DNA from: Candidatus Binatia bacterium
GTDB taxonomy: Bacteria > Desulfobacterota > Binatia > UBA9968 > JAJDTQ01
Direction: 5' to 3'
DNA length: 47,173 nucleotides
Assembly: GCA_022824205.1 (NCBI GenBank)
Contig: JAJEAI010000028.1
Span: 1-47,173 of the forward strand
Made by a program: the position numbers and the translations under genes. Positions 30,766 through 39,290 of the stretch are shown here, one piece after another. Under the pieces are notes generated by a model. It saw only the letters and a program-made list of their open reading frames with translations. It was not told the DNA's origin and made no database searches. The first letter of the stretch is position 1. Each line of letters starts with the position of its first letter.

Positions 30766-32868
30766 ATGGAGTACAACCTGGGGGTCGACATCGGCGGCAC
30801 GTTCACTGACTGCGTCGTAGTCGACGAAGCCGGCGAGCTGACCGTGGGCAAGTCGTTGTCCACGCCGGACAACTTCGCGCTGGGGGTCCTCAACGCGGTG
30901 CGGAACGCTGCGGAGCACCTGGGCATGACCGGCGAGGAGGCCCTGCTGCACACGGCCAAGCTCTTCTTCCACGGCTGCACGGTGGGGGACAACACGCTCC
31001 TCACCCGTTCGGGGGCCCGGACCGGGCTCATCACCACCAAGGGCTTCGCCGACAGCATCTACATGATGCGCGGGCGCATGACCGAGGGGCTCACCGAGGC
31101 CGAGACCGCGCATTTCTACGCCCTGACCAAGCCGGACCCGCTGGTGCCCCGGCGGCTCATCGGCGAGGTCAAGGAGCGCGTCGACTACAAGGGCGCGGTG
31201 GTTGTGCCGCTGGACCTCGACGAGGCAGCGGAAGTCGTGGAACGGCTGGTGGCCGAAGGGGTGACCGCGGTGGCGGTCTCGCTCCTGTGGTCCATTTCCA
31301 ACGACAGCCACGAGCGGGCGCTGGAGGAGTTGATCCGGTCACGGCATCCCGACCTGTTCGTGAGCCTGTCCTCGGAGGTGGCACCCTACCTGGGCGAGTA
31401 CGAACGCACCATCACCACCATCTTCAACTCCTACATCGGTCCCACCATCTCGTCGTACCTGTCCAACCTGCGCGAGTCCCTGGCGGCCAAGGGGCTGCAC
31501 AACGCCCCGCTCATCATGCAGGCCTACGGCGGCGTGCTGGACAGCGACGCGTGCGTGCGCCGGGGCGTGGGCCTGGTGGAGTCCGGCCCGGCGGCGGGCG
31601 TGGTGGGGGGCCAGTACTTCTGCGACAAGATCGACGAGCCCAACATCCTGGTCACCGACATGGGCGGGACCACCTTCAAGGTGGGGCTGGTGCGGGACGG
31701 CCGCATCGAGAAGAACTACAGCCCGGTGATCCTGCGCCATGCCGTGCTGGCCACCAAGATCTGGGTCGAGTCCATCGGCGCGGGCGGCGGCAGCATCGGC
31801 TGGGTGGACGAAGAGAAGGGGCTCATGAAGGTGGGTCCCCAGGGGGCGGGCGCCAAGCCCGGGCCGGCGAGCTACGGGCTGGGCGGCACGGAGCCCACGG
31901 TTTCGGACGTGGACCTCGTGCTGGGTTACCTGAACCCCGACTACTTCCTGGGCGGGCGCATGAGCCTGGACCGCGAGGCGGCGGAGCGGGCCATCCGGGA
32001 GAAAGTGGCGCACCCCTTGGGCATGAGCCTCACCGAGGCCGCCAGCGGGCTCTACCGCATCACCAACGCGCAGATGGCGGACCTGATCCGGCGGGCGACG
32101 GTGGAGCGCGGCCACGATCCCCGGAACTTCGTGCTGTTCGTGGAGGGCGGGGCCGGTCCGGTGCACTGCGGCCGGTACGCCGCGGAGCTGGGCATCCGGG
32201 AAGTGGTGGTGCCCATGACCTCGTCGGTGCACGGCGGTCTGGGCCTGCTGGCCTCCGACGTGGTGTTCGAGTACGGCAAGGCGGAGCGGCTCGTGTATCC
32301 GCCGGACCCCAAGGCCGTCAACGCCACCTTCGCCGGGCTCCTGGACAGAGCCCGTGCGGACTTGGAGAAGATGGGGTTCGCGGGGGAGGAGATCGCCGTC
32401 ATCCGCAGCCTGGACATGCGCTACCGCTTCCAGTGCCACGAGCTGAACGCCGAGCTGCCGCCCGGCACTGCCGAGTTGGGCATGGAGGACTTCCAGTGGC
32501 TCGACCAAGCCTTCGACGAGCTGTACGAAACGTCCTACGGCCCGGGGTCGGGCTACCGTGAGGCGGGCAAGGAGATCATCACCTTCCGGCTGCGCGCGGT
32601 GGGCAAGATCCAGCATCCCAACATCAAGCGCTACGAGCTGGGCGCCGCCGACCCCGGCGACGCCCGCAAGGGAAGGCGAGACGCCTACTTCGAGCAGGAA
32701 CGGGACTTCCTGCCCGCGGACATCTACGACTTCGAGCGGGTCAAGCCGGGTATGGAGGTCCGGGGCGCGGCGATCATCGAGAGCCCGGTGACCACCATCG
32801 TCGTGGGTCCGGGCGACACCGCGGTGATGGACGAGTACCGCAACATCAGGATGCACGTGCAGGTCTGA
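30766..32868 (+). CDS. hyuA: Hydantoinase/oxoprolinase A-family protein (HyuA/acetone-carboxylase beta-like)
   Basis: 700 residues. The N-terminal phosphate-binding motif GVDIGGTFTDCVVVD belongs to the ATP-binding hydantoinase/oxoprolinase fold. A second nucleotide motif ILVTDMGGTTFKVGLVRDG follows near residue 300, then IGAGGGSIGWVD and VEGGAGPVHCGRYAAELG. Enzymes of this type work with a B subunit. They use ATP to open hydantoins or 5-oxoproline, or to carboxylate ketones. The ATG at 30766 follows CGGAG and the motif starts at residue 6; the frame upstream is non-homologous. HyuB follows after 52 nt. Confidence 0.92.
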   Translation: MEYNLGVDIGGTFTDCVVVDEAGELTVGKSLSTPDNFALGVLNAVRNAAEHLGMTGEEALLHTAKLFFHGCTVGDNTLLTRSGARTGLITTKGFADSIYMMRGRMTEGLTEAETAHFYALTKPDPLVPRRLIGEVKERVDYKGAVVVPLDLDEAAEVVERLVAEGVTAVAVSLLWSISNDSHERALEELIRSRHPDLFVSLSSEVAPYLGEYERTITTIFNSYIGPTISSYLSNLRESLAAKGLHNAPLIMQAYGGVLDSDACVRRGVGLVESGPAAGVVGGQYFCDKIDEPNILVTDMGGTTFKVGLVRDGRIEKNYSPVILRHAVLATKIWVESIGAGGGSIGWVDEEKGLMKVGPQGAGAKPGPASYGLGGTEPTVSDVDLVLGYLNPDYFLGGRMSLDREAAERAIREKVAHPLGMSLTEAASGLYRITNAQMADLIRRATVERGHDPRNFVLFVEGGAGPVHCGRYAAELGIREVVVPMTSSVHGGLGLLASDVVFEYGKAERLVYPPDPKAVNATFAGLLDRARADLEKMGFAGEEIAVIRSLDMRYRFQCHELNAELPPGTAELGMEDFQWLDQAFDELYETSYGPGSGYREAGKEIITFRLRAVGKIQHPNIKRYELGAADPGDARKGRRDAYFEQERDFLPADIYDFERVKPGMEVRGAAIIESPVTTIVVGPGDTAVMDEYRNIRMHVQV

Positions 32869-32920
32869 ACGAAGGGCGTGGCCGCTGCGCCTTGCGGCAA
32901 CGCGAACCGAGGAGCGTTCC

Positions 32921-35071
32921 ATGGCTGAACCCAAGCTGTCCGTCGATCCGGTGACCTTCGAGATCCTCTCGCACCGGCTCTACCAGATCACCCAGGAGAT
33001 CGGCACCACCCTGGAGCGGGTGGGAGGGACCGTCAACACCACCCAGATGCGCGACTACCTGGCGGGACTCTACCAGCCCAACGGCGACGTCCTGTGCGCT
33101 GGCGACGCCATGGCCTGGCACGTGGGCTGTGCCGGGGTGGCGGTGCGGCGCATCATCGAGCGCTTCACCGACGAGGGCGGGATCTTCCCCGGCGACATGT
33201 TCCTGATCAACGACCCCTACCTGGCCGCCATCCACCAGCCGGACATGTACGTGGTGTCGCCGATCCACGTGGACGAGCGCCTGATCGGCTGGAGCGCCAC
33301 GTTCGTGCACGTGGCCGACGTCGGCGCCATGTCCCCGGGCGGCAACTCGCCGGGCGCCACCGAGATCTGCCACGAGGGCATCCGCATCCCCGGCATCAAG
33401 CTCATCGAGCGCGGCCGGATCCGCCGGGACGTGTTCGACACCATCACCAACATGACGCGCCAGCCGGTCATGGTGGGGCTGGACTTCAAGTGCGAGATCG
33501 CCGCCAACAACGTCGGCCGCGCCCGCATGCAGGAACTGTACCGCCACTACGGCGTGGAGCTGATGGAGAAGGTCACCAGCGAGATGCTCGACCACACCGC
33601 CAGCCTGCTGCGCCGGCGGCTCCTGGAGGTGCCCGACGGGGTCTGGCGCGCCCGGGGCAACATCGAGGCCGGCGACAACCTGTGGAACATGCAGGTGCAG
33701 CTCACGAAGAAGCGCGACCTTCTGACCTTCGACTTCACCGGCACCGACGGCCAGGCGCCGGTGGGCATCAACCTGCCCTACCACGCCACCGTGGGCGCGT
33801 GCTTCGAGTCGTTGCTCCAGACCCTGGGCTACGACCTGCCCAAGAACCACGGCCTGTTCCGCGTCATGGAGGTCATCGCGCCCGAGGGGACCATCGCGAA
33901 CCCCACCTACCCGGCGCCGGTGTCGCTCAACACCACCTCCGGCGGCGCGGTGGCGCGCTTCCTGGCCGGCAGCACGCTGATCCAGATGATCGGCACCAGC
34001 GAGAAGTGGTCCAGGGAAGTCACCGCCCAGACCCTGGGCACCCGGCTGGCGCGCCACGCCGGCGTGAACCAGACCGGCGGCTACTACGTGTCCACGCTGG
34101 TGGGCCTGGGCGGCATCGGCGCGCGTTCCTGGGGCGACGGCGTCAACACCGCCGGCATCGAGATGGGCCGTCCCTCCACCGTGCACAACGTCGAGTGGGT
34201 GGAGGCCAACTTCCCGCTGCTCTACCTTTACCGCCGCCATCTCCAGGACGGCGCCGGAGCGGGCAAGTTCCGCGGCGGCGCCGGCGAGGAATCCCTGCTG
34301 ATGACCCACGACGCCCCCGAGGCCAAGATCCAGATCGTCGCCCTGGGAGTCGCCGGGCTCAGGAACTCCGGGTTCGGCATCTACGGCGGCCACCCCGGTG
34401 CCCCCAGCATCCTGGTGCAGGTGGAGGACAGCGACGTGCAAGAGCACGTGGCCGGCGGCACCCTTCCCGACGAACTGGCGGAGGCCGGCGGCACCCACAA
34501 CCTGCTGGGCTACCGCGACCTCCGCCTGAACGCCGACGACCTGCTCTACCTCAGGTGCGCCAACGGCGGCGGCTACGGTGATCCGCTGGAGCGGGAACCG
34601 GAGGCCGTGGCCGTGGACGTGGCGGACGGCCTGGTGTCCCGGGAAGCCGCGGAGTCCATCTACGGCGTGGTGTTCACTGAGGGTGACGGCGTCGACGCCG
34701 GCGCCACCCGGGAAAGGCGCGAGTCGTTGAAGCGCGAGCGGCAGGCGGTCACCCAAGCGCCTGAACTGCCGGAAGCCGCCGGCGCCGGCACCGCAACCGT
34801 CCGGCATCCGCTCCAGGAATCCCTCGAACTGTGCGACCTCGGCGACCGCCCGTGGGTACGGTGCGCCCGCTGCGGCCACCTCCTGTGCGAGAGCGACAAG
34901 GACTGGCGGGAGGCCTGTCCCGTCGGCGAGGCGCCACCCACCGAAGCAGGGCCCCTGATGGACCTGCTCACGGGCCAGTACGAGTTCCGGCGGTGGTACT
35001 GTCCGGGTTGCAGCGTCCTGCTCGAATCGGAGGTCGTGGCTGCAGAGGGGCGGACTGGTGTAGGCAGATAG
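32921..35071 (+). CDS. hyuB: Hydantoinase B-family protein fused to an acetone-carboxylase-gamma-like zinc ribbon
   Basis: 716 residues. Residues 1 to about 575 are a complete HyuB/acetone-carboxylase-alpha-like subunit. Features are DPVTFEILSHRLYQITQEIG at the start, GDMFLINDPYLAAIHQPD, the AxRGNIEAGDN region and NGGGYGDPLEREP near the end. From about residue 625 there is an added domain with four cysteine pairs or singles: VRCARCGHLLC, EACPVGE and WYCPGCSVLLESEV. This resembles the small zinc-binding gamma subunit of acetone and acetophenone carboxylases. The fusion suggests a carboxylase-type complex rather than a plain hydantoinase. The ATG at 32921 follows GGAG. Confidence 0.88.
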   Translation: MAEPKLSVDPVTFEILSHRLYQITQEIGTTLERVGGTVNTTQMRDYLAGLYQPNGDVLCAGDAMAWHVGCAGVAVRRIIERFTDEGGIFPGDMFLINDPYLAAIHQPDMYVVSPIHVDERLIGWSATFVHVADVGAMSPGGNSPGATEICHEGIRIPGIKLIERGRIRRDVFDTITNMTRQPVMVGLDFKCEIAANNVGRARMQELYRHYGVELMEKVTSEMLDHTASLLRRRLLEVPDGVWRARGNIEAGDNLWNMQVQLTKKRDLLTFDFTGTDGQAPVGINLPYHATVGACFESLLQTLGYDLPKNHGLFRVMEVIAPEGTIANPTYPAPVSLNTTSGGAVARFLAGSTLIQMIGTSEKWSREVTAQTLGTRLARHAGVNQTGGYYVSTLVGLGGIGARSWGDGVNTAGIEMGRPSTVHNVEWVEANFPLLYLYRRHLQDGAGAGKFRGGAGEESLLMTHDAPEAKIQIVALGVAGLRNSGFGIYGGHPGAPSILVQVEDSDVQEHVAGGTLPDELAEAGGTHNLLGYRDLRLNADDLLYLRCANGGGYGDPLEREPEAVAVDVADGLVSREAAESIYGVVFTEGDGVDAGATRERRESLKRERQAVTQAPELPEAAGAGTATVRHPLQESLELCDLGDRPWVRCARCGHLLCESDKDWREACPVGEAPPTEAGPLMDLLTGQYEFRRWYCPGCSVLLESEVVAAEGRTGVGR

Positions 35072-35079
35072 CAATCTAC

Positions 35080-35108
35080 TTGATTCACCTTGACTTCCGC
35101 ACTAAAAT
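35080..35108 (+). promoter_or_regulatory. Putative sigma70-type promoter for the VapBC45-like pair
   Basis: TTGATT (35080-35085), a 17-nt spacer, TAAAAT (35103-35108). It starts nine bases after the hyuB stop and would give a leader of about 43 nt to the ATG at 35158. Confidence 0.55.
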
Positions 35109-35157
35109 TCTTTATCGGCGGTCACCATCAAGTCTGACCAATCTAGTCGAGGGAGAT

Positions 35158-35811
35158 ATGATCCAGGACGCTAGAGATGATGCCGCATTTACCGTGGCTG
35201 AGGCAGCCCGCTACATCAGGATTCCGTCACCGACGCTCCGGTCGTGGGTCGTTGGCCTATCATATGGCGAACGGCCTCCCTTTCGCCCGCTCATTACTCC
35301 GCCACAGCTTACTCCATTGCGTCTTTCTTTCAACAATGTCATCGAGGCATATACATTACGAGCCTTGAGAACAAAGCACCATGTCTCGATACAGGCCGCT
35401 AGGGAAGCAATAGACGTGGCGGAGCAGGACTGCCATACACACAGGCTATTGCTCTGTCCCGAATTGCGGACTAGTGCAGGTGAATTGTTTCTTGAGAAAT
35501 ATGGCGAACTGGTGAATCTTAACAGGGCAGGACAGATTGTCATTAGAATAATGTTTCATGACAATCTGAAGCGGATCGAACTGGACGATGCAAGCATTCC
35601 AATCCGCCTCTATCCTGACACCCAAACAAGAGCCATCGTGATGGACCCCCGTGTTGCTTTTGGGCGCCCCATCATTGCCCGTCGTGGCGTTTCAACGGCG
35701 GTTATCGTCGACCGCATCGATGCGGGTGAAGATGCCGATGAAATAGCGGAGGACTACGGCCTAGAGCCCACTGAAGTAAGTCAAGCGTTGCTTTATGACC
35801 AGGCAGCCTAG
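35158..35811 (+). CDS. DUF433-domain antitoxin (VapB45-like)
   Basis: 217 residues from the ATG at 35158, behind GGGAG. The N-terminal DDAAFTVAEAARYIRIPSPT followed by LRSWV is a MerR-like helix-turn-helix. The C-terminal block DPRVAFGRPIIARRGVSTAV, with AEDYGLEPTEVSQALLY, is the DUF433 winged-helix domain typical of VapB45 antitoxins. It is three bases upstream of the PIN-like toxin gene. Base composition is clearly more A+T-rich than the catabolic genes around it, as is common for mobile toxin-antitoxin loci. The longer in-frame extension into hyuB is rejected. Confidence 0.82.
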   Translation: MIQDARDDAAFTVAEAARYIRIPSPTLRSWVVGLSYGERPPFRPLITPPQLTPLRLSFNNVIEAYTLRALRTKHHVSIQAAREAIDVAEQDCHTHRLLLCPELRTSAGELFLEKYGELVNLNRAGQIVIRIMFHDNLKRIELDDASIPIRLYPDTQTRAIVMDPRVAFGRPIIARRGVSTAVIVDRIDAGEDADEIAEDYGLEPTEVSQALLYDQAA

Positions 35812-35814
35812 GGC

Positions 35815-36303
35815 GTGATTTTCTTTACGGACCGTGACCTGGGGGCGACCTTTCCTCGCATTTTGTCGGAGAAGGGTATCCACGCCGAAAAGCACGACGA
35901 CTATTTCAACGAGACAACGGACGACTCTACATGGCTGCAGGAAGCAGGCCGACAGCACTGGTTCGCAGTCTCAAGAGATAAGCGTATTCGTTATAGGCCG
36001 AACCAGAGAGACGCAGCCATGCAAGCAGGAGTCGGGCTGTTCCTGATTATCGGGAAACTTCCACACACTGCGCTCGCACATAACTTCGCCGCCAGCATTT
36101 CCCGGATTGAACGCTTCGTGGAGAAGCATCCCCGCCCCTTCATTGCCAAAGTCTATCAGCCAACGCCATCCAAGTCCCTGAACGACCCAGAGAAAGCGGG
36201 GCGCGTCGAACTGTGGCTCTCGTTTGATGAATGGTTGAAAGCGACCGCCCAATCGCCGACCTCTAAGTCTAAACGGGACGCTATCCTTGACGCAGAGCTT
36301 TAA
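35815..36303 (+). CDS. PIN-like ribonuclease toxin (VapC45-like)
   Basis: 162 residues from the GTG at 35815, three bases after the antitoxin stop. MIFFTDRDLGATFPRILSEKG gives the first acidic pair (D6, D8). AEKHDDYF and WFAVSRDKRIRYR give later acids of a compact PIN-like fold (VapC45 PIN-like domain). The C-terminal third (FIAKVYQP, ELWLSFDEW) fits the same family. Expected to be a metal-dependent RNase held inactive by the upstream DUF433 protein. It ends 96 nt before the convergent amidohydrolase gene. Confidence 0.8.
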   Translation: MIFFTDRDLGATFPRILSEKGIHAEKHDDYFNETTDDSTWLQEAGRQHWFAVSRDKRIRYRPNQRDAAMQAGVGLFLIIGKLPHTALAHNFAASISRIERFVEKHPRPFIAKVYQPTPSKSLNDPEKAGRVELWLSFDEWLKATAQSPTSKSKRDAILDAEL

Positions 36304-36320
36304 GACCGCTAGGTGAACCG

Positions 36321-36341
36321 CCCCGGGTTTCAAGCCCGGGG
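36321..36341. repeat. CCCCGGG hairpin between convergent genes
   Basis: CCCCGGG and CCCGGGG arms separated by seven bases. It is nearly the same as the palindrome at 231-250 inside the MITE-like element, so it may be a fragment of that family. Its position between convergent ends would suit a bidirectional terminator, but no T-run follows. Confidence 0.5.
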
Positions 36342-36399
36342 TGATCCCATTCCCCAACAATCCCCCTCCGTCGTTCCGAACCCCATCCCGCTTGCAAGG

Positions 36400-37851
36400 C
36401 TACCTCTTGACCGTCGCGGTCGCTTCCCGGTACTCCGCTCCCGCGGTCCGGAACCGTTCGGCGACCTCCGGGTTACGCTTGCGACTGCCCCATTCCCGCC
36501 TCGCCCGCTCTACGTTCTTCGCCAACGCGTCGGCCTGACGGCCCAACGCCCCCTCGTCGATGCGCTGGCTCTCCCCATTCTCCAGCACGACGTTGCCCCC
36601 CACCAGCACCGTGTCGATGCTGCTGCCGTTCTCGGAGTAGACGAGCGCCTGCGCCAAGTCCGCTGCCGGCCACATCCGGGTGCCGGGCTTCAGGATGCAG
36701 ATGTCGGCCAAGTGGCCCGGTGCGATCCTGCCGGTGCGCAGGCCGAGGGCCTTGGCGCCGCCGGTGGTGGCCATGGCGACGCTTTCCGCAGCGGTGATCC
36801 AGGAGTTGAAGTCAGGCTCGGTCGGGCGCCGCATGAGGGCCGCCATCTTCATCTGGTCGAACATGGAATAGGCGTCGCTGGTGTCGCCGCCGTCCGAGCC
36901 CAGGGCCACGGTGATGCCCCGGTCCAGCATCTCGCGGATGCGGGCGATGCCGCTGCCGAGCTTGGCGTTGCTGCACGGGTTATGGACGACCGCCGGCTGC
37001 TTGTCCTTGAGGACGTCGAGCTCCGGGTCGGTGAGGTGGACGGCGTGGGCCAGGGAGGTCTCGGGCCTCAGTAGCCCGAGCCGTGACGCGCGTTCCACCG
37101 TGGTTTCGCCGCTGGCGGTGCGCTGCGTGGCTTCCAGACGGGTCTCCAGGAAATGGGCGTGCATGAGTAGCTCCCGGTCCTCGGCCATGGCGAGGCAGCG
37201 GCTCAGGAAGTCGTCCGTACAGGTGTGCGGCGAGCTGGGCGCGACCACGCCCTTGACAGTGGCCGGTCCGCCGGCGACGAGGTCCAGCGCCTGTTCGAGT
37301 CGCCGGAGCTCCTTGAGGGCTTCGGCCGACGCCTCCTGCGCCGGCACCACGCGCCGCCAGCCCACGTCCGCCACGGACGGTGCGATGAAGGTGCGGACGC
37401 CGATGCGTTCGGCCGCGTCGATGCACGCGCGGATCTCTTCCAGGTCGATGGCGCCCCGCCGCGAGAGGTGGTGCAGCACGGTCGTGGTGCCGTGCTTCAG
37501 GTTCTCCAGCAGAGCGATGTGGTTGACCGCCAGCAACTCGTCGTAGCCGAGTTCAAGAGCGTCCTCGATGCCGCGCCGCTCCGGCAACCACAGCTCGAAG
37601 GGGACCCGGTCCCGGAGGCTCCGTTGCAGGGCCTCGGTATGGTGGCAGTGGGCGTTCACCAGCCCCGGAATCACCACCTTGTCGCGTGCATCGATGACGA
37701 GCGCCTCGGGCGGCGCTTCCGGCGGCACGGCCGGCATGGGCTCGACGCTCTCGACAAGGTCCCCGTCGATACGGATCAGCCGGTTCTTGAGCACCGGCTC
37801 CGAGGCCGAGGCCACCAGCGTTCCCGCGAGGATGATCTTGGCGTCCGTCAC
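36400..37851 (-). CDS. AtzB/TrzN-like amidohydrolase, intact metal site
   Basis: 483 residues of the amidohydrolase superfamily branch that includes s-triazine hydrolases, guanine and cytosine-type deaminases. The metal-site HxH is present (H68 and H70 in NAHCHH). Later ligands sit in LLMHAHFLET, SLAHAVHLTDPELD and VALGSDGGDTSD. The LQRSLRDRVPFELW segment is shared with its tandem paralog. Expected activity is hydrolytic removal of an amino, alkylamino or similar group from an N-heterocycle. The start is a GTG at 37851 overlapping the paralog's stop (GTGA), so translation is coupled. It is the last gene of the minus-strand operon. Confidence 0.88.
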   Translation of the reverse strand: MTDAKIILAGTLVASASEPVLKNRLIRIDGDLVESVEPMPAVPPEAPPEALVIDARDKVVIPGLVNAHCHHTEALQRSLRDRVPFELWLPERRGIEDALELGYDELLAVNHIALLENLKHGTTTVLHHLSRRGAIDLEEIRACIDAAERIGVRTFIAPSVADVGWRRVVPAQEASAEALKELRRLEQALDLVAGGPATVKGVVAPSSPHTCTDDFLSRCLAMAEDRELLMHAHFLETRLEATQRTASGETTVERASRLGLLRPETSLAHAVHLTDPELDVLKDKQPAVVHNPCSNAKLGSGIARIREMLDRGITVALGSDGGDTSDAYSMFDQMKMAALMRRPTEPDFNSWITAAESVAMATTGGAKALGLRTGRIAPGHLADICILKPGTRMWPAADLAQALVYSENGSSIDTVLVGGNVVLENGESQRIDEGALGRQADALAKNVERARREWGSRKRNPEVAERFRTAGAEYREATATVKR

Positions 37852-39290
37852 TTCACCGCCGTTGCGGCCGCTTCCCGGTATCCTCTCTCCGCGGCGCGCT
37901 CCCTCTCCATCACCTCGGGGGCGCGCTTGTGCTCAACCCACTTCTCGCGCGCTTCCCGGACCTTCTCCGCGACCCTTTCGGCCTGACGCGCCACCTCCGA
38001 TTCATCGATGCGGAGGCTCCGTCCTCCCTCCAGCAAGATCTCGCCGCCCACCAGCACGGTGTCGACGCTGCGGCCGTTCTCGGAGTAGACGAGGCTCTGC
38101 ACCAGTTCGGTGGACGGCCACATCCTCGTGCCGGGCTTGAGGATGCAGATGTCCGCCAGATAGCCGGGGGCGATACGGCCGGCCCGGATGCCGAGCACCT
38201 CGGCCCCTCCGGTGGTGGCCATGGCGAAGGCCTCCGTGGCGGCGATCCAGGACTCGAAGTCGGTGACGCTGCACCGGCGCATGACCGCGGCCATCTTCAT
38301 CTGGTCGAACATGGAATAGCCGTCGCTGGTATCGCCGCCGTCGGAGCCCAGGGCCACCGTGATGCCGCGGTCCAGCATTTCCCTTACCCGCGCCAGGCCG
38401 CTCCCGAGCTTGGCGTTGCTGGAGGGATTGTGGACCACCGCCGGCCGCTTCTCGCCCAGGATGTCCAGCTCGTCGTCGGTGAGGTGCACGGCGTGGGCCA
38501 GTGACACTCCGGGCTTGAGGAGCCCCAGCCGTGCCGCCCTTCGGACCGGCGTTTCGCCGCCGGCCGAACGTTGCCGCGCCTCCTGCCGGGTCTCCAAGAA
38601 ATGCGTGTGGACCGACAGGCCGCGGTCCTCGGCCATGGCGAGGCACTCGGCCAGGAAGCTGTCCGAGCAGGTATGGAGCGAGGTGGGCGCCACCACGCCC
38701 ATGACGTGGGCCGGGCCCTGACCGATGAGGTCGTGTGCCCGCTTCAGCCCCGCGATCTCCGCCGGCCCCGTGCCGGACAGCTCCCGCGCCGGCGCGGCGC
38801 TCCACCCGCCGTCCGTGGCCGAGGGGGCGACGGCCGTCCGGACCCCGAGGCGCCGGGCGGCGTCGATACAGGCGCGGATCTCCTCGAGATCGATGCCGCA
38901 CCGCCTGGAGAGGTGGTGCAGGACGCTCGTGGTCCCGTGCTTGAGGGATTCCAGCAGGGCGATGTGATTGGCGGCGAGCAGGTCGTCGTAGCCGGGGTCG
39001 AGGATGTCTTCGGTCCCCCGCCTTTCGAAGTGCCACAGCTCGAAGGGAAGCCGATCGCGCAGGCTTCGCTGCAGGATCTCGGTGTGGTGCGTGAGCGCGT
39101 TGACGAAGCCGGGGATGACGACCTTGTCGCGCGCGTCCACCACGTCGCGTCCTTCCGCCGAGAACGTGTCCGGCAGCGGCTCGATGCCGTCGATCAGGTC
39201 TCCCCTGATCCGAACCAGCCGGTTCCGCGACACCGGCTCGGACGCCGCGGACAGGAGGGTCCCCGCGAGTATGAACTTCTCGTCGTTCAT
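37848..39290 (-). CDS. AtzB/TrzN-like amidohydrolase paralog lacking the first metal-ligand histidine
   Basis: 480 residues, colinear with the downstream paralog. Where the neighbour reads VNAHCHHTE, this protein reads VNALTHHTE, so the first histidine of the HxH metal motif is leucine (L66). The bases CTC at this codon are unambiguous. Other ligands (VHTHFLET, SLAHAVHLTDDELD, VALGSDGGDTSD) are kept. It may bind metal differently, use the adjacent second histidine, or be a non-catalytic partner of its paralog. The ATG at 39290 overlaps the permease stop (ATGA), and its end overlaps the next gene (GTGA). Confidence 0.86.
   Translation of the reverse strand: MNDEKFILAGTLLSAASEPVSRNRLVRIRGDLIDGIEPLPDTFSAEGRDVVDARDKVVIPGFVNALTHHTEILQRSLRDRLPFELWHFERRGTEDILDPGYDDLLAANHIALLESLKHGTTSVLHHLSRRCGIDLEEIRACIDAARRLGVRTAVAPSATDGGWSAAPARELSGTGPAEIAGLKRAHDLIGQGPAHVMGVVAPTSLHTCSDSFLAECLAMAEDRGLSVHTHFLETRQEARQRSAGGETPVRRAARLGLLKPGVSLAHAVHLTDDELDILGEKRPAVVHNPSSNAKLGSGLARVREMLDRGITVALGSDGGDTSDGYSMFDQMKMAAVMRRCSVTDFESWIAATEAFAMATTGGAEVLGIRAGRIAPGYLADICILKPGTRMWPSTELVQSLVYSENGRSVDTVLVGGEILLEGGRSLRIDESEVARQAERVAEKVREAREKWVEHKRAPEVMERERAAERGYREAAATAVK

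Noticed and set aside
32846..35074. A 742-codon open frame on the minus strand opposite hyuB
   Set aside because: It is the high-GC antisense shadow of a complete HyuB protein; its His/Gly/Val-rich translation matches no family.
36321..36341. Intrinsic terminator for the VapC45-like gene
   Set aside because: A good hairpin but no T-run on either side; it is better treated as a repeat that might assist termination.
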